Shown: one piece after another, positions 10,025-22,480 of the stretch
How positions within the stretch are numbered: the first letter of the stretch is position 1
Layout of the letters: every line of letters starts with the position of its first letter
Assembly: GCA_911728455.2 (NCBI GenBank)
Contig: OU452223.1
Location: forward strand, 5,726,174 to 5,790,173
Length of the DNA: 64,000 nt
Reading direction: 5' to 3'
DNA from: Marthasterias glacialis
Lineage: Eukaryota > Echinodermata > Asteroidea > Forcipulatida > Asteriidae
The notes under the pieces: generated by a model
Seen by the model: the letters and a program-made list of their open reading frames with translations, nothing else
The model's database searches: none
Told to the model about the DNA's origin: nothing
Program-made: the position numbers and the translations under genes

Positions 10025-11820
10025 TAAGGAAATGTACTGATGAATTAAAGTGATTTTTTTTATTTTATTTTTTTACTACTTTTAATTGGACAAAACTTGC
10101 CTACCCAGTGTTGTACAAAGGCTTTACTTGCGTCAACAAAATCATTGGTTGAAGATGCCAGTGATGTGTGAATAATGGTCACTGGGTGGAATGAATGGAA
10201 TAACGGGGGGCTTATAATGGTCACTTGGATTCATCAGTAGATATCCACAGAAATGAGCAGTAGTTTCAATCCTGTAGATTCAATTGTTCCTTTTATATAG
10301 ATATTATTTGAATTTTACATATTTTACAATTTTCTAAAAGTAAAAAAACCCAGCGGCCCCAGCCTTACCTCCCACTTGCCAAACAAAATATTTAAAAAAA
10401 AATTTAAAATGAAATTAACATAAATACATCAATCTAAAATAAATAAATAAATAATAATAACAAAATAATGTCAAGGTTGCTTATTTCAATTGCCACATTT
10501 AAAATATGTCTATATTATGGACATGCACAAAATCAGGTTTCACCTGGCCAAACAAAAAAACTTGTGTTTCCAGTTGCCCCACCCATCTTAGAAACAAATT
10601 TGGTGCCAAACACAAAGCCCAAATATTGTGTACCTTACTTTGGTTGCTATTTCAGTCTTAAACAATTCAACCAGTGCCTACACAGTGCCGATTGGCAATA
10701 TTAACATGTACTGTATTAAACCTGAAATTGTTATAATTAACTGTTATAAATGCCAAGGGGGCAAAAAATATATAATTTATCGTCAGTAAACCCTTATATT
10801 TTTGGCTAAACAAATTTAGAGTAAAAGAAAAGAAATAAATAAATAAATTGTCTCCCTATTATACCCTACTCTTTTGGTGTAATAGGAAACATGATTTTCC
10901 TTTTGTTTTGCCCCAACTGTGAAAAACTAATCTGTAGATGTTGCCCACCTCTACAAACCAAAATTTGTTTGAAGTGTGATAGGAAACATGACTATCTTTT
11001 CGGCTGGCCCAACTGTGACCACCAACTTTGATGCATTTTCGTAGGTTTGTTGTGTGGTGTGTTTATTGCAAACAAGGATGGAATTAACTTACTCTTCCCA
11101 AAACCACTGACGTACTTTTCTTTTAAAGATAAACACTATCATAAAATCACTTTTTTTGTCTTTCAATTAAAGATAGAATATGGGATTGGTAAAGCTGGTA
11201 GTGCAGTGTTCTTACTTTGTGTGATTCAATAAAATACATGCAAAAACGAACATTTGAAAATATGGGCCCAATTCGAATCGGGATAATAGTAAAACTGTGC
11301 ACACTTTTCAGCATGTAAACACTTTGATCTTAATTTTGATTGTTACAACCGAAATTAAAAACAGGATCTTCAAACATGTCAAATTTTCTCACCTTGGACA
11401 GTATTTCAGACAGAAAAATTATCTCTATTGAAGATTGCTACTGGTATGAACTTCACAATCAGTAAGCTTTCAGACCGATACTAAAAAAAATAAAAAGTGG
11501 ATGACAACCAATCCTGTATTGTATCTTTAAGTGATTGTTTAATAAGTACAAACTAGAATTATAAACAATGTGAGGATTTAATTTCTTGTAATGGATGACA
11601 TTATGAGAGACAAGATATTATTATGTAAATTTATTTAAGTGAATTCTTTCATTCATTTGTGAGCATTCGTCACCTCTGAGTAAGCACAGACTTTTACCAT
11701 GGTGTAGCCATCTTGTTTTTCTGCTAATCAATGTCATGTAACCAAACCGAGGCTGGAAGGGACAAAACTCTCTGGCCTCTTTTTGAACCATTCTTGATAT
11801 AGATTGCCTTAGAAAAGTGT
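10025..11820. other. noncoding AT-rich region, no gene recognised
   Basis: Small ORFs here have no recognisable family. A patch at 11040-11130 (TGTTGTGTGGTGTG... AATTAACTTACTCTTC) resembles 14330-14400, so at least one further diverged repeat is present. Confidence 0.5.
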
Positions 11821-11823
11821 GGA

Positions 11824-11967
11824 AATGGGAGACTTTTGAGACGATAGCGGGCATCCCACAGACCGGTCCTTTTCTACTGTTCTCAGCGATGAAAACAATG
11901 GAAAAGGACCGGTCTGTTGGACTCCCGCTATCGTCTCAAAAATCTCTGTTTCAAAAATCTCCCATTG
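11824..11967. mobile_element. foldback MITE, AATGGG-ended family, copy 1
   Basis: The left arm AATGGGAGACTTTTGAGACG plus ATAGCGGGCATCCCACAGAC and CGGTCCTTTTC is mirrored on the right by GAAAAGGACCGGTCTG, a CCCGCTATCGTCTCAAAAAT stretch and TCTCCCATT. Only a short loop (about 28 bp) remains, so the whole element can fold as one long hairpin. The right arm has an 18-bp internal repeat of ATCTCTGTTTCAAAA type. Relatives are at 27436-27582, 28681-28823, 58771-58945 and a single end at 39487-39530. Confidence 0.85.
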
Positions 11968-12052
11968 AAATTTGAAAGGTTTTATTTTCCTGGAGACTGC
12001 CTGGAGCTGGCTGCCTGTGAATTTCCTTGTGTTATATGACCCTTATGATTAT

Positions 12053-12470
12053 GCTTTTCACAAAAAGAAATACACACTTGGTAATGTGCCTTAATTTTGT
12101 AATTTTGTTTTTTTTTATTTTTTGCGATTAACATTACAGTATGTTTGGCCATGTGAGCAACTTTTTGAGTAATATCTCTGAATTTATTTTAGCTTTTCAC
12201 AAAAAGAAATACACACTTGGTAATGTGCCATAATTTTGTAATTTTGTTTTTTAATTTTTTGCGATTAACATTACAGTATGTTTGGCCATGTGAGCAACTT
12301 TTTGAGTAATATCTCTGAATTTATTTTAGCTTTTCACAAAAAGAAATACACACTTGGTAATGTGCCATAATTTTGTAATTTTGTTTTTTAATTTTTTGCG
12401 ATTAACATTACAGTATGTTTGGCCATGTGAGCAACTTTTTGAGTAATATCTCTCAATTTATTTCAGCTTT
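12053..12470. repeat. three-copy tandem repeat, about 138-bp unit
   Basis: Units start at 12053, 12192 and 12329 with GCTTTTCACAAAAAGAAATA and run through TTTGCGATTAACATTACAG and GGCCATGTGAGCAACTTTTT. The copies are almost identical, so the duplication is recent. No coding frame is kept across units. Confidence 0.95.
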
Positions 12471-13053
12471 AGAAATATTGTGTCTTGCTAAATGTTACAA
12501 TTATTATCGCATATTAATTGGCCAATTTGTATAAAAAAAGTTCCTCTTCTGAGATATAAGTATTATAAATGTTGGAAAATAAACAATATTTTTGCAATAA
12601 AAATGTGTATAAATTTAATATAGAGCTTGTACCATGTGTTCTTTCTTATTATTGTCTTTGTTTTTAGAAGTAAATTTGGTAATAGTCAGAATGGTTAAAT
12701 TTGGGGTTCGGGACTGTGTAAGGTTAAATTTTATATTATGAAATCAGACTTTAAACTAAAACAAACTATAAAACACTTTTTTTCTATCTCATCAAAAACA
12801 GTGAAAACAATTTTATTTTAAAAACACATTTTTTGTCTCGTCAAAAACAGCAGACTCAAATTTATTTATTTAATGGCAACTGGACATTTTCTACCAATTG
12901 AGGGCGCCCTATAAAACAAAAAGAGGGCGCCCTTTTCCGTCAACAGAGGGCGCCCTTACCTATATAGCTGTAACGTGTGTTTACATACGTTAGTGTACAA
13001 CATTATGGTTCTAATATTCATCAAGTTTACAAATACTCGTCAAGCACAGACTA

Positions 13054-13121
13054 GCGGTGGCCGAGAGGATAAGGCGACATTAACGTGAAGTCAAGATGCG
13101 TGGTTCGATTCCCGGCAGAGA
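13054..13121 (+). repeat. tRNA-like sequence (Ser/Leu-like head), SINE or tRNA pseudogene
   Basis: GGTGGCCGAGAGGATAAGGC fits a polymerase III A box of a class II (Leu/Ser-like) tRNA. GGTTCGATTCCCGGC is a perfect B box. Spacing between the boxes is tRNA-like, but the acceptor arms do not pair well and no convincing anticodon stem is present. It is therefore a tRNA-derived SINE head or pseudogene rather than a functional tRNA. The downstream part repeats AAGTGA(C/A)ATAAAGGTA. Confidence 0.6.
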
Positions 13122-13318
13122 CGAGGTAAGTGACATAAAGGTAAGTGAAATAAAGGTATTTCAGGTGAACGGAGCACGGCGAGGAGACGCTAACAAGGTA
13201 GGTGGACAAGTTGGAGGCGAGGCCAAGAGGAGGGGACGACATCGAGAGGACAGGTGGAGGGAGGTGGTGGACGGTCCGAGAGGGGAGAAAGGGGAGGACA
13301 AAATTTTTTTTTATTATT

Positions 13319-13372
13319 AAAAAAAAAAAAAAAAAAAAAAAAAGACCGCAAAAATTTTTTTTTGCGGTCTTT
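13319..13372. repeat. poly-A run followed by a perfect 14-bp hairpin
   Basis: A run of about 25 A is followed by AAAGACCGCAAAAA (13341-13354), mirrored by TTTTTGCGGTCTTT (13359-13372) with a 4-base T loop. This is likely the tail of the upstream tRNA-like retroelement or a foldback remnant. It resembles a bacterial terminator only by chance of composition. Confidence 0.75.
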
Positions 13373-13379
13373 CATTTTT

Positions 13380-15520
13380 TTAAAATCGCTTGAAACGTAC
13401 GCTCGTTCATTTTGGGAAAAAAAGTTGAAAAAATTTTTTTAATTGCAAAAAAATCGAGAAATTCCATTAATTTTGAAAAATAAAATCACTAAATCGCCTA
13501 AAAATGCCTCAAAACGCTGCGAAACGCCTCTAAACTGCTTCTATCGTTCTGTTACATTAAATGAAGATCATTGTTACCAAAAAAACAACCGAAAATTTGA
13601 ATTTCTGTTGAAAACAGCTTTTAAATGCGATTTAAACACTGTTTACGTACGTGTATACATACAAGGTGAGCACATAACTGTAACAAAGTACACAAGCATG
13701 GTACAATTTACGCGTTTTGGTAGAAAATTTACATTTTTGTATCTTATTGACTTAAAATACATTAGTTCCAAGACAAATCATTCATCTTAGCATTTTACTT
13801 ACAAAACCAGTCATTAAGAAAACTCTTAAAACAAACACTTATTAACCTCAGTTTTCCCAACAAATTCAAGGAAAATAGTCAGGCGCCTAGCACTGGGACT
13901 ATAGTTGTGTCATCACTTTGAGACAAGGAACTAGACAATGACTGCTGACGTTTCACTCGTCTTAAAGATAACATTTTCTGAGCATTTTAGGCTCAATAAT
14001 AATGATCTTTCAGCTTCCAAAACATTCATCAATCTATAGATTTGTATTTGATTAATTGATAACATCCTACAAAATTATCACAACGTTTTTTTTAAACCAA
14101 TCTTAGTTGCCATTGTGTACTAGTTACGAGATCTAATAATACACATAACTTGTAAACTCAATTTTCCAGAGAAATACTTAATACATTTGAAGACTCTACA
14201 ATTAAATCGTCATTGTTATATCAATTGCCACAATCAAAATAAGCCTGATCGATATGAACATGAACAATATCCAAAGTGTTTTTACTCAAATGCATCCACC
14301 TAATTTGACAAAGGTTGGTTCTACCTCCACGGTTGGTTGTGTGGTGTGATTACAGAAAATGAACCACAAGGGATATGAATGAATTAACTCTTCAAAAAAC
14401 AATGGAGTTGAATACGTAATTTCCATTAACATGTCACAATTAAATAAAACAAATTTCTAACCGAAGCAAGTTGTTCTGAAATGAAAAAGCAAGTTGTTCT
14501 GAAATGAAATGAGCACTCCCAATTTAAAGGCACTGCGTACAGTGAAATTCTGAGCTTACAGTCCATAAAATAACACACTTTACAGGGCGCCATGAGCGAA
14601 TAATTCAGTGTTGGTAAGCGGTGCCATGAAATCGAGCCCTGATGGTGTTCAACAACTTTCAGTTTCTAAGCTTTAAGATTACTAAGTAGGCCTGACACAT
14701 TCACAGTCTCTGCTGAGGTTATAACATAGAAAATATTTCCGTCTTTTTGTACACGTGTATTATGAATAGGATGCTTTAAATACTGATGATCAAAAAGAAG
14801 TTGTTGATGAATGTCTTATAATCTGAAAGCTGTTCTTTTGTTTACTTGATACTATCAAACACACTTGTCCTTTACACTTAACTTCTTCTTTAGAAGCGCA
14901 TGAATGGTACAAAATCCACGACTAACCATATACTGTTATTCAGTGTTCACTAATTTGCTGACACTTTTACAGTTGAACGGGATTGGTGGGTTGTACAGAG
15001 TGTATTTTAAACTAAAGAAACGCCTTCTAAAAAGTACTGTGTGTCACACTGTCATTTGTATGTACCTTTGAGCCATTATGTTAGCATCGCTTTGATTCAT
15101 GATTATACAACACAATTGTCCAGTACATCTAATTACTTATCTACCATTAATCGTCATGTGCTGGCAGAAGAGAATCAGGAAAGTGCACCTGGCAGCAATT
15201 ATTGGGCAATGCTTTGAAAAAAAATGAGCTGGACAGTTTGATCAGTTCTCAAACACTACATTACATTACGTTACATTCAGCAAGAGAATGACGATGCATG
15301 ACTAATTTAGAGTAATTCCAGCAACACACATTTATACTACAGTTTAGCAAAATATGTGGTCATTTGATTGCTTAGAAGATTTCTGCTGAGATGAATGTTG
15401 TACTAAGCATTGCCAGCAGAATGGCATACGAGACTTTAAATAAATTCTTCCGCCAGCACCAGATGATATATGTACCCTCCTTTCACCATGCTTACATCAA
15501 CAGTCACAATAACTGGACTG
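13380..15520. other. noncoding region, nothing recognised
   Basis: No conserved protein or RNA gene was seen on either strand. Direct repeat AAGTTGTTCTGAAATGAAA occurs twice at 14467-14505. The rest is AT-rich unique-looking sequence. Confidence 0.5.
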
Positions 15521-15525
15521 TAAGT

Positions 15526-15985
15526 AAAGGTCTGTTTACATTATCCTGTTGGTGAAAGTGATGACGTTTTGGAGCCAAAAGTGCAGTGCCAAAAGTGCAC
15601 GATGTCCATTCATTTCCATTGCACTTCCAGCTCAAAAACGTCATCTCTTACCAACAGGATATAGACTGTTTATTTTGGATGTTGAAACATTTTCAAAGGA
15701 GGTTGTGTTTGATTCTAAGGGCCACGTCACACGAGGCAATTTAAAAGCAAACGGTTCCAGACAATCTCCAAGAAGTAAAGAAATTAACATCTAAATTTCC
15801 CGAAAAAATTCTAAGGGGTAGTCTTGTGAGACAGTGTTTAAAAAGGTACTCATGTGAAATATCAAAGTGTTTCGTTTTCATGCATTGCACTTGGTTGCCC
15901 CCAAGTTGCCTGTAAAAATAGTCTCGTTTGACAAGCCCCAAAGTACCATAATGATGAGGTCAAAGTGTATGTAAACAGGCCTTTT
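15526..15985. mobile_element. non-autonomous inverted-repeat element with a nested hairpin
   Basis: Outer ends AAAGGTCTGTTTACAT (15526) and ATGTAAACAGGCCTTT (15970-15985) are inverted. Inside, ATCCTGTTGGTGAAAGTGAT (15543) and ACGTCATCTCTTACCAACAG (ending 15658) form a second inverted pair around AAAAGTGCA repeats. The small ORFs here are incidental. The target duplication is unclear. Confidence 0.65.
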
Positions 15986-16015
15986 TACAATTCTTAAACA
16001 ACACAACAAACCTAC

Positions 16016-16182
16016 CTTAATGTCCTAGTATTTAATCATTTTCATAGTTGAGGTGTAAGAAGCTTGACGCAGAGAGACGATGAAGTGTTTGAAGTCACGA
16101 TGAAGCCGCATGCCAAGTGTTCTCATCAAAGTCCTGGTGCATCTCTTGTGAGGAAACTGATGTCATCATCATCTTAATGAAC
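16016..16182 (-). ncRNA. candidate minus-strand exon of a spliced, probably noncoding transcript
   Basis: On the minus strand TTACTGTTTACAG precedes the segment (acceptor at 16183-16185) and AAG|GTAGGTTTG follows it (donor at 16014-16015). Frames contain stops; the longest piece is a short peptide ending NTWHAASS. It pairs in strand and order with candidate exons at 21109-21237 and ending at 22393. Splice sites were judged by eye only. Confidence 0.25.
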
Positions 16183-16594
16183 CTGTAAACAGTAATCAAA
16201 GAGTAAAGAATTGTATGAAACCCATTGACCAAACTTGAAAGTCTGTATCTAAATGTTACAGTCACCTAAGAAACAAATAGTGTGCCCTTTTCAAACAAAA
16301 TGTATAACTACTTTCCTGTCCCATCTGCGTTCAGCTCAATTGACTCATAGTCTCTGCAGTAGAATTTTTATACGTAAGTTTTTATTGTTGCCTATTAAAT
16401 GTAAAGTACATAGTATACTTCTGTGCTTTAAAAATTGTTTTGTTCCAATCATGTACTTTGGTAGTCCTTGGACTTTTGATTGAAGTAAAATAAAATCAGT
16501 AAAACTCAAATGGATTGAAATGGAAAATTATTGAGTTATTTGTTTTAGTTATTAGTAATTTTTTTTTAATAAGTGATATTTAGGACTGATACAA

Positions 16595-19500
16595 CTGTAG
16601 GCTGCAGTTGAAGGGGTTATTTTGGGGCATATCATGCATGAAAGGCAAGTGGGTTTGGATTGGGGAACAGTCTCATAGAAGGCCTATAAGGGGTAACATC
16701 CTAGGGGTGGTTCAAGATTGACAGATAAGTGGGGTGTATGTTTGGGATTGAAGTACAGACTGGTAGTAAAAGGGGTTATATCTTGGGGTGGAGCAAGATT
16801 GACAGAAAAGTGGGGTGCATGGTTTGGATTGTACAGGCTGGTACATTGTAGTAGAAGGGTAACATCTCGGGGGTGGAGCAAGATTGACAGAAAAGTGGGG
16901 TGCATGGTTTGGATTGATGTACAGGTTGGTAGTAGAAGGGGTTACATGTTGGGGAGGGTTCAAGATTGACAGAAAAGTGGGATACATGTTTGGGATTGAA
17001 GTACAGGCTGGTAGTAGAAGGGGTTACATGTTGGGGAGGGTTCAAGATTGACAGAAAAGTGGGGCATTTTTGGATTGACGTACAGGCTGGTAGCAGAAGG
17101 GGGTTACATCTTGGGGGCGGTTTAAGATTGACAGATAAGTGGGATGCTTGTTTGGGATTGAAGTACAGGCTGGTAGTAGACGGGTAACATTTTTGGGGTG
17201 GAGCAGCAAAGTGGGGTGTATGTTTGGGAATGAAATATCGGTTGGTAGAAGAAGGGGTTACATTTCAGGGGCGGTTCAAGATTGACAGAAAAGTAGGGTG
17301 CATATTTGTAAGTGAAATACAGGCTGGGTAGATATAGTAGACACGTAACATTTTGGGGGTGGAGCAAGATTGACAGAAAAGTGGGGTGCATGTTTGAAAG
17401 TGAAATACCGGCAGGTAGAAGAAGGGGTTACATCTTAGGGGCGGTTCAAGATTGACAGAAAAGTGGGGTGCACTATTGGAATCGAAGTACAGGCTGGTAG
17501 TAGACAGGTAAGATTTTGGGGGTGGAGCAAGATTGACAAAATGTATGGTGCTTGTTAGGAATTGAAGTACAGGCTGGTAGAAGAAGGGGTTACATCTTGG
17601 GGGCGGTTCAAGATTGACAGACAAGTGGGGTGCATGTTAGGGATTGAAGTACAGGCTGGTAGTTCGCGGGTTACATTTTGGGGGCGGTTCAAGATTGACA
17701 GAAAAGTGGGGTGCTTGTTTGGAAGTGAAATACAGGCTGGTAGTAGAAGGGGTAACATCTTGGGGGCAGATCAAGATTGACAGAAAAGTGGGCTGTATGT
17801 TTGGGAATAAAATACCGGTAGGTAGAAGAAGGGGTTACATCTTAGGGGCGGTTCAAGATTGACAGAAAAGTGGGGTGCATATTTGGAATCGAAGTACAGG
17901 CTGGTAGTAGACATGTAAGATTTTGGGGGTGGAGCAAGATTGACAGCAAAGTGGGGTGCTTGTTAGGAATTGAAGTACAGCCTGGTAGAAGAAGGGGTAA
18001 CATCTTGGGGGCGGATCAAGATTGACAAAAAAGTAGGGTGTATTTTTGGAATGAAATATCGGCTGGTAGAAGAAGGGGTTACATCTTAGGGGTGGTTCAA
18101 GATTGACAGAAAAGTGGGATGCTTGTTAGGAATTGAAGTACAGGCTGGTAGTAGAAGGGGTAACATCTTGGGGGCGGATCAAGATTGACAGAAAAGTGGG
18201 GTGTATGTTTGGGAATTGAAGTACAGGCTGGTAGAAGAAGGGGTTACATCTTGGGGGTGGTTCAAGATTGACAGAAAAGTAGGATACATGTTTGGGATTG
18301 AAGTACAGGCTGGTAGTAGAAGGGGTAACATCTTGGGGGCGGATCAAGATTGACAGAAAAGTGGGGTGCATATTTGGAATTGAAGTACAGGCTGGTAGTA
18401 GACGCGTAACATTTTGGGGGTGGAGCAAGATTGACAGCAAAGTGGGGTGCTTGTTAGGAATTGAAGTACAGGCTGGTAGAAGAAGGGGTAACATCTTGGG
18501 GGCGGATCAAGATTGACAGAAAAGTGGGGTGTATGTTTGGAATTGAAGTACAGGCTGGTAGTAGACGGGTAACATTTTGGGGGTGGAGCAAGATTGACAG
18601 CAAAGTGGGGTGCTTGTTAGGAATTGAAGTACAGGCTGGTAGAAGAAGGGGTAACATCTTGGGGGCGGATCAAGATTGACAGAAAAGTGGGGTGTATGTT
18701 TGGAATTGAAGTACAGGCTGGTAGTAGACGCGTAACATTTTGGGGGTGGAGCAAGATTGACAGAAAAGTAGGGTGCTTGTTAGGAATTGAAGTTACGGCT
18801 GGTAGAAGAAGGGGTAACATCTTGGGGGCGGATCAAGATTGACAGAAAAGTGGGCTGTATGTTTGGGAATGAAAAATCGGCTGGTAGTAGACGGGTAACA
18901 TTTTGGGGGTGGAGCAAGATTGACAGCAAAGTAGGGTGCTTGTTAGGAATTGAAGTAAAGGCTGGTAGAAGAAGGGGTTACATCTTGGGGGCGGTTCAAG
19001 ATTGACAAAAAAGTGGGGTGCATATTTGGAAATGAAATACCGGCAGGTAGAAGAAGGGGTTACATCTTAGGGGCGGTTCAAGATTGACAGAAAAGTGGGG
19101 TGCACATTTGGAATCGAAGTACAGGCTGGTAGTAGACGGGTAACATTTTTGGGGTGGAGCAAGATTGACAGAGAAGTGGGGTGCATATTTGGAAGTGAAA
19201 TACCGGCAGGTAGAAGAAGGGGTTACATCTTAGGGGCGGTTCAAGATTGACAGAAAAGTGGGGTGCATATTTGTAAGTGAAATACAGGCTGGGTAGATGT
19301 AGTAGACACGTAACATTTTGGGGTAGGAGCAAGATTGACAGCAAAGTGGGGTGCTTGTTAGGAATTGAAGTACAGGCTGGTAGAAGAAGGGGTAACATCT
19401 TGGGGGCGGATCAAGATTGACAGAAAAGTGGGGTGTATGTTTGGAATTGAAGTACAGGCTGGTAGTAGACGGGTAACATTTTGGGGGTGGAGCAAGATTG

Positions 19501-21045
19501 ACAGCAAAGTGGGGTGCTTGTTAGGAATTGAAGTACAGGCTGGTAGAAGAAGGGGTAACATCTTGGGGGCGGATCAAGATTGACAGAAAAGTGGGGTGTA
19601 TGTTTGGAATTGAAGTACAGGCTGGTAGTAGACGGGTAACATTTTGGGGGTGGAGCAAGATTAACAGAAAAGTAGGGTGCTTGTTAGGAATTGAAGTTAC
19701 GGCTGGTAGAAGAAGGGGTAACATCTTGGGGGCGGATCAAGATTGACAGAAAAGTGGGCTGTATGTTTGGGAATGAAAAATCGGCTGGTAGTAGACGGGT
19801 AACATTTTGGGGGTGGAGCAAGATTGACAGCAAAGTAGGGTGCTTGTTAGGAATTGAAGTAAAGGCTGGTAGAAGAAGGGGTTACATCTTGGGGGCGGTT
19901 CAAGATTGACAAAAAAGTGGGGTGCATATTTGGAAATGAAATACCGGCAGGTAGAAGAAGGGGTTACATCTTAGGGGCGGTTCAAGATTGACAGAAAAGT
20001 GGGGTGCACATTTGGAATCGAAGTACAGGCTGGTAGTAGACGGGTAACATTTTTGGGGTGGAGCAAGATTGACAGAGAAGTGGGGTGCATATTTGGAAGT
20101 GAAATACCGGCAGGTAGAAGAAGGGGTTACATCTTAGGGGCGGTTCAAGATTGACAGAAAAGTGGGGTGCATATTTGTAAGTGAAATACAGGCTGGGTAG
20201 ATGTAGTAGACACGTAACCATTTGGGGTAGGAGCAAGATTGACAGCAAAGTGGGGTGCTTGTTAGGAATTGAAGTACAGGCTGTTAGAAGAAGGGGTAAC
20301 ATCTTGGGGGCGGATCAAGATTGACAGAAAAGTGGGGTGTATGTTTGGAATTGAAGTACAGGCTGGTAGTAGACGGGTAACATTTTGGGGGTGGAGCAAG
20401 ATTGACAGCAAAGTGGGGTGCTTGTTAGGAATTGAAGTACAGGCTGGTAGAAGAAGGGGTTACATCTTGGGGGCGGTTCAAGATTGACAGACAAGTGGGG
20501 TGCATGTTAGGGATTGAAGTACAGGCTGGTAGTACGCGGGTTACATTTTGGGGGCGGTTCAAGATTGACAGAAAAGTGGGGTGCTTGTTTGGAAGTGAAA
20601 TACAGGCTGGTAGTAGAAGGGGTAAAATCTTGGGGGCGGATCAAGACTGACAGAAAAGTGGGGTCTATGTTTGGGAATGAAATACCGGCTGGTAGAAGAA
20701 GGGGTTACATCTTAGGGGCGGTTCAAGATTGACAGAAAAGTGGGGTGCATATTTGGAATCGAAGTACAGGCTGGTAGTAGACGGGTAACATTTTTGGGGT
20801 GGAGCAAGAATTGACAGCAAAGTGGGGTGCTTGTTAGGAATTGAAGTACAGGCTGGTAGAAGAAGGGGTTACATCTTGGGGGTGGTTCAAGATTGACAGA
20901 AAAGTGGGATACATGTTTGGGAATGAAGTACAGGCTGGTAGTAGAAGGGGTTACATCTTGGGGGCGGTTCAAGATTGACAGAAAAGTGGGATACATGTTT
21001 GGGAATGAAGTACAGGCTGGTAGTAGAAGGGTTATATCAGGGATT
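16595..21045. repeat. G-rich satellite array, about 81-82-bp monomer, 163-bp dimer, 904-bp higher-order unit
   Basis: More than 50 tandem monomers. The core is CAAGATTGACAGAAAAGTGG, then a GAAGTACAGGCTGGTAG segment, then AGAAGGGGTTACATCTTGGG. Two monomer types alternate (AGCAAAGTGGGGTGCTTGTT and AGAAAAGTGGGGTGTATGTT), giving a 163-bp dimer. In the centre the pattern repeats with a 904-bp period, about 11 monomers: 18461, 19365 and 20269 are equivalent positions. Edge monomers (16600-17500) are more diverged, as expected for homogenisation from the middle. The + strand is G-rich with several G4-5 runs per monomer. The many roughly 70-residue ORFs on both strands are phase products of the monomer and are not genes. 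Confidence 0.97.
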
Positions 21046-21108
21046 TGGCACGGTTCACACTGACAATAAAAGATATCACAATCAAACAAATCAACATAAG
21101 AAACTCAC

Positions 21109-21237
21109 ATCAGTATAATACAGTAATTTCAAGAAGTGGAGTGTACAGTTGAAACTTTCATCTGAAGGACTTCTTGAGTGATGGATGGGCAGAAGAACCA
21201 GAAAAGATGACACACAGTGAAATTACTTCAAGGATTC
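21109..21237 (-). ncRNA. candidate minus-strand noncoding exon
   Basis: On the minus strand a pyrimidine-rich TTTTTTCCTCCCTAG acceptor precedes GAATCCTTGAAG, and CTGAT|GTGAGTTTC is a good donor. All three frames have stops, so if real it is untranslated or noncoding. It lies just upstream, in transcript order, of the satellite array, which would then be intronic. Confidence 0.25.
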
Positions 21238-21249
21238 CTAGGGAGGAAA

Positions 21250-22385
21250 AAATAATAAAACAACAAATTTAGGCGGATGTTTTTAGTCAAAATGAGTGAA
21301 AATGTGGTGGTCGGACTTGACATCTTACCTGGCCTTTTATTAACCTCTAGGAATAGCATTTTAAAATTACTTCTACATTGAACTGAGACACACTAGCCTG
21401 TTGAAGATACTACCATTACCCATTCACTTCCTCCATTCTGTCTTTAGATTCACGTATAGCTCTCTTCAAAACTAGACGCCTCACATAACGACGTCACTAA
21501 GGTCTAACAGCGCCCTCACAGATGTCATTGGAAGACCTAGCATTGGCTGAAAGTTGTGCGTGGCATGTACACATAGCACATTTCCAAAGATCACAACGAT
21601 GACGGCCTATGCAAAGAGTCTACTGCTAGTATCCATACCATCACAAGTGCTGATCAGTTCTTAAAAGTGATGAATTTACATTAAGCTTCACCAAGCTAAG
21701 TTGCGATGATTACTCAGGTCCCTGGTCAGGGCCTGGGGCTGCCTGAGGCTGAGCTGAGTTTTACAATCATTGCAACATTGCATTACCAGGGCCACAATCG
21801 TGACAATGATTAAACCTCCTCACAGTCCTTTAGTAAAACTCATACACTTGGGGGGGGGGGTAGAGTCCTAAATAGCATTAGTAGTCCTAAATTCTATTTT
21901 AATTCTGACCATGTGGAATGGAAGTACCTACAGTACCTACACTACACAGGTTGAGAATTTACTAATACTACAAAGAGTCCAAGGCCAAAGTAAAAAGGAT
22001 AATAAATATAATACTATTGAGTATTTATTATTACTTATTAACTATTGTCAAAAAATGTCTTGACATTTTACTATCACAGTAACGACAATGCAACTGTAAC
22101 CAGTCCGTACACGTAAGTTGCTCGCCGTAGGCCCTACTTGTTGTAAATAAATGTAAACCACAGCATGGATGGAGGTAAACGTATCTATTCTAATCAAACG
22201 TACACCAAACTCCACTACACCATGCTAACTACACAGTCACAACATTCAACAAAAGCACAACTTCAACAAACGAGTTTTACTTTTTAATTTTACCAATCTC
22301 ATCACTAAAGTCTTGCTAAAACTGAGCCCTACGACATTTAGATACTAACCAAATGATCTATAAACCAAGTAAACAAATAAACTCT
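21250..22385. other. noncoding region
   Basis: No gene recognised. It includes a run of ten G at about 21849-21858 and several short T/A-rich stretches. Confidence 0.5.
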
Positions 22386-22392
22386 CACTTAC

Positions 22393-22480
22393 CGATGTTT
22401 TGTGATGAAAACATTTTTGATTTAAAACCAACGACGTGAGCAGACGACATGTTACCGAATGTGCAGTGTCAAAGTTTGAG
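22393..22480 (-). ncRNA. candidate minus-strand first exon (donor side only)
   Basis: On the minus strand CAAAACATCG|GTAAGTGAG is a near-consensus 5' splice site at 22391-22392. The upstream limit is not defined; 22480 is arbitrary. Together with the candidate exons at 21109-21237 and 16016-16182 it could be a noncoding transcript spanning the satellite. Confidence 0.2.

Noticed and set aside
13341-13372. Rho-independent-like terminator
   Set aside because: The hairpin and T run look right, but the DNA is clearly eukaryotic nuclear; it is a repeat tail or foldback.
16684-21089. Many ORFs of 60-125 codons on both strands in the satellite
   Set aside because: They recur with the monomer and higher-order period in every frame, the dimer length (163) is not a multiple of 3, and no long continuous protein results. 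They are translated repeat.
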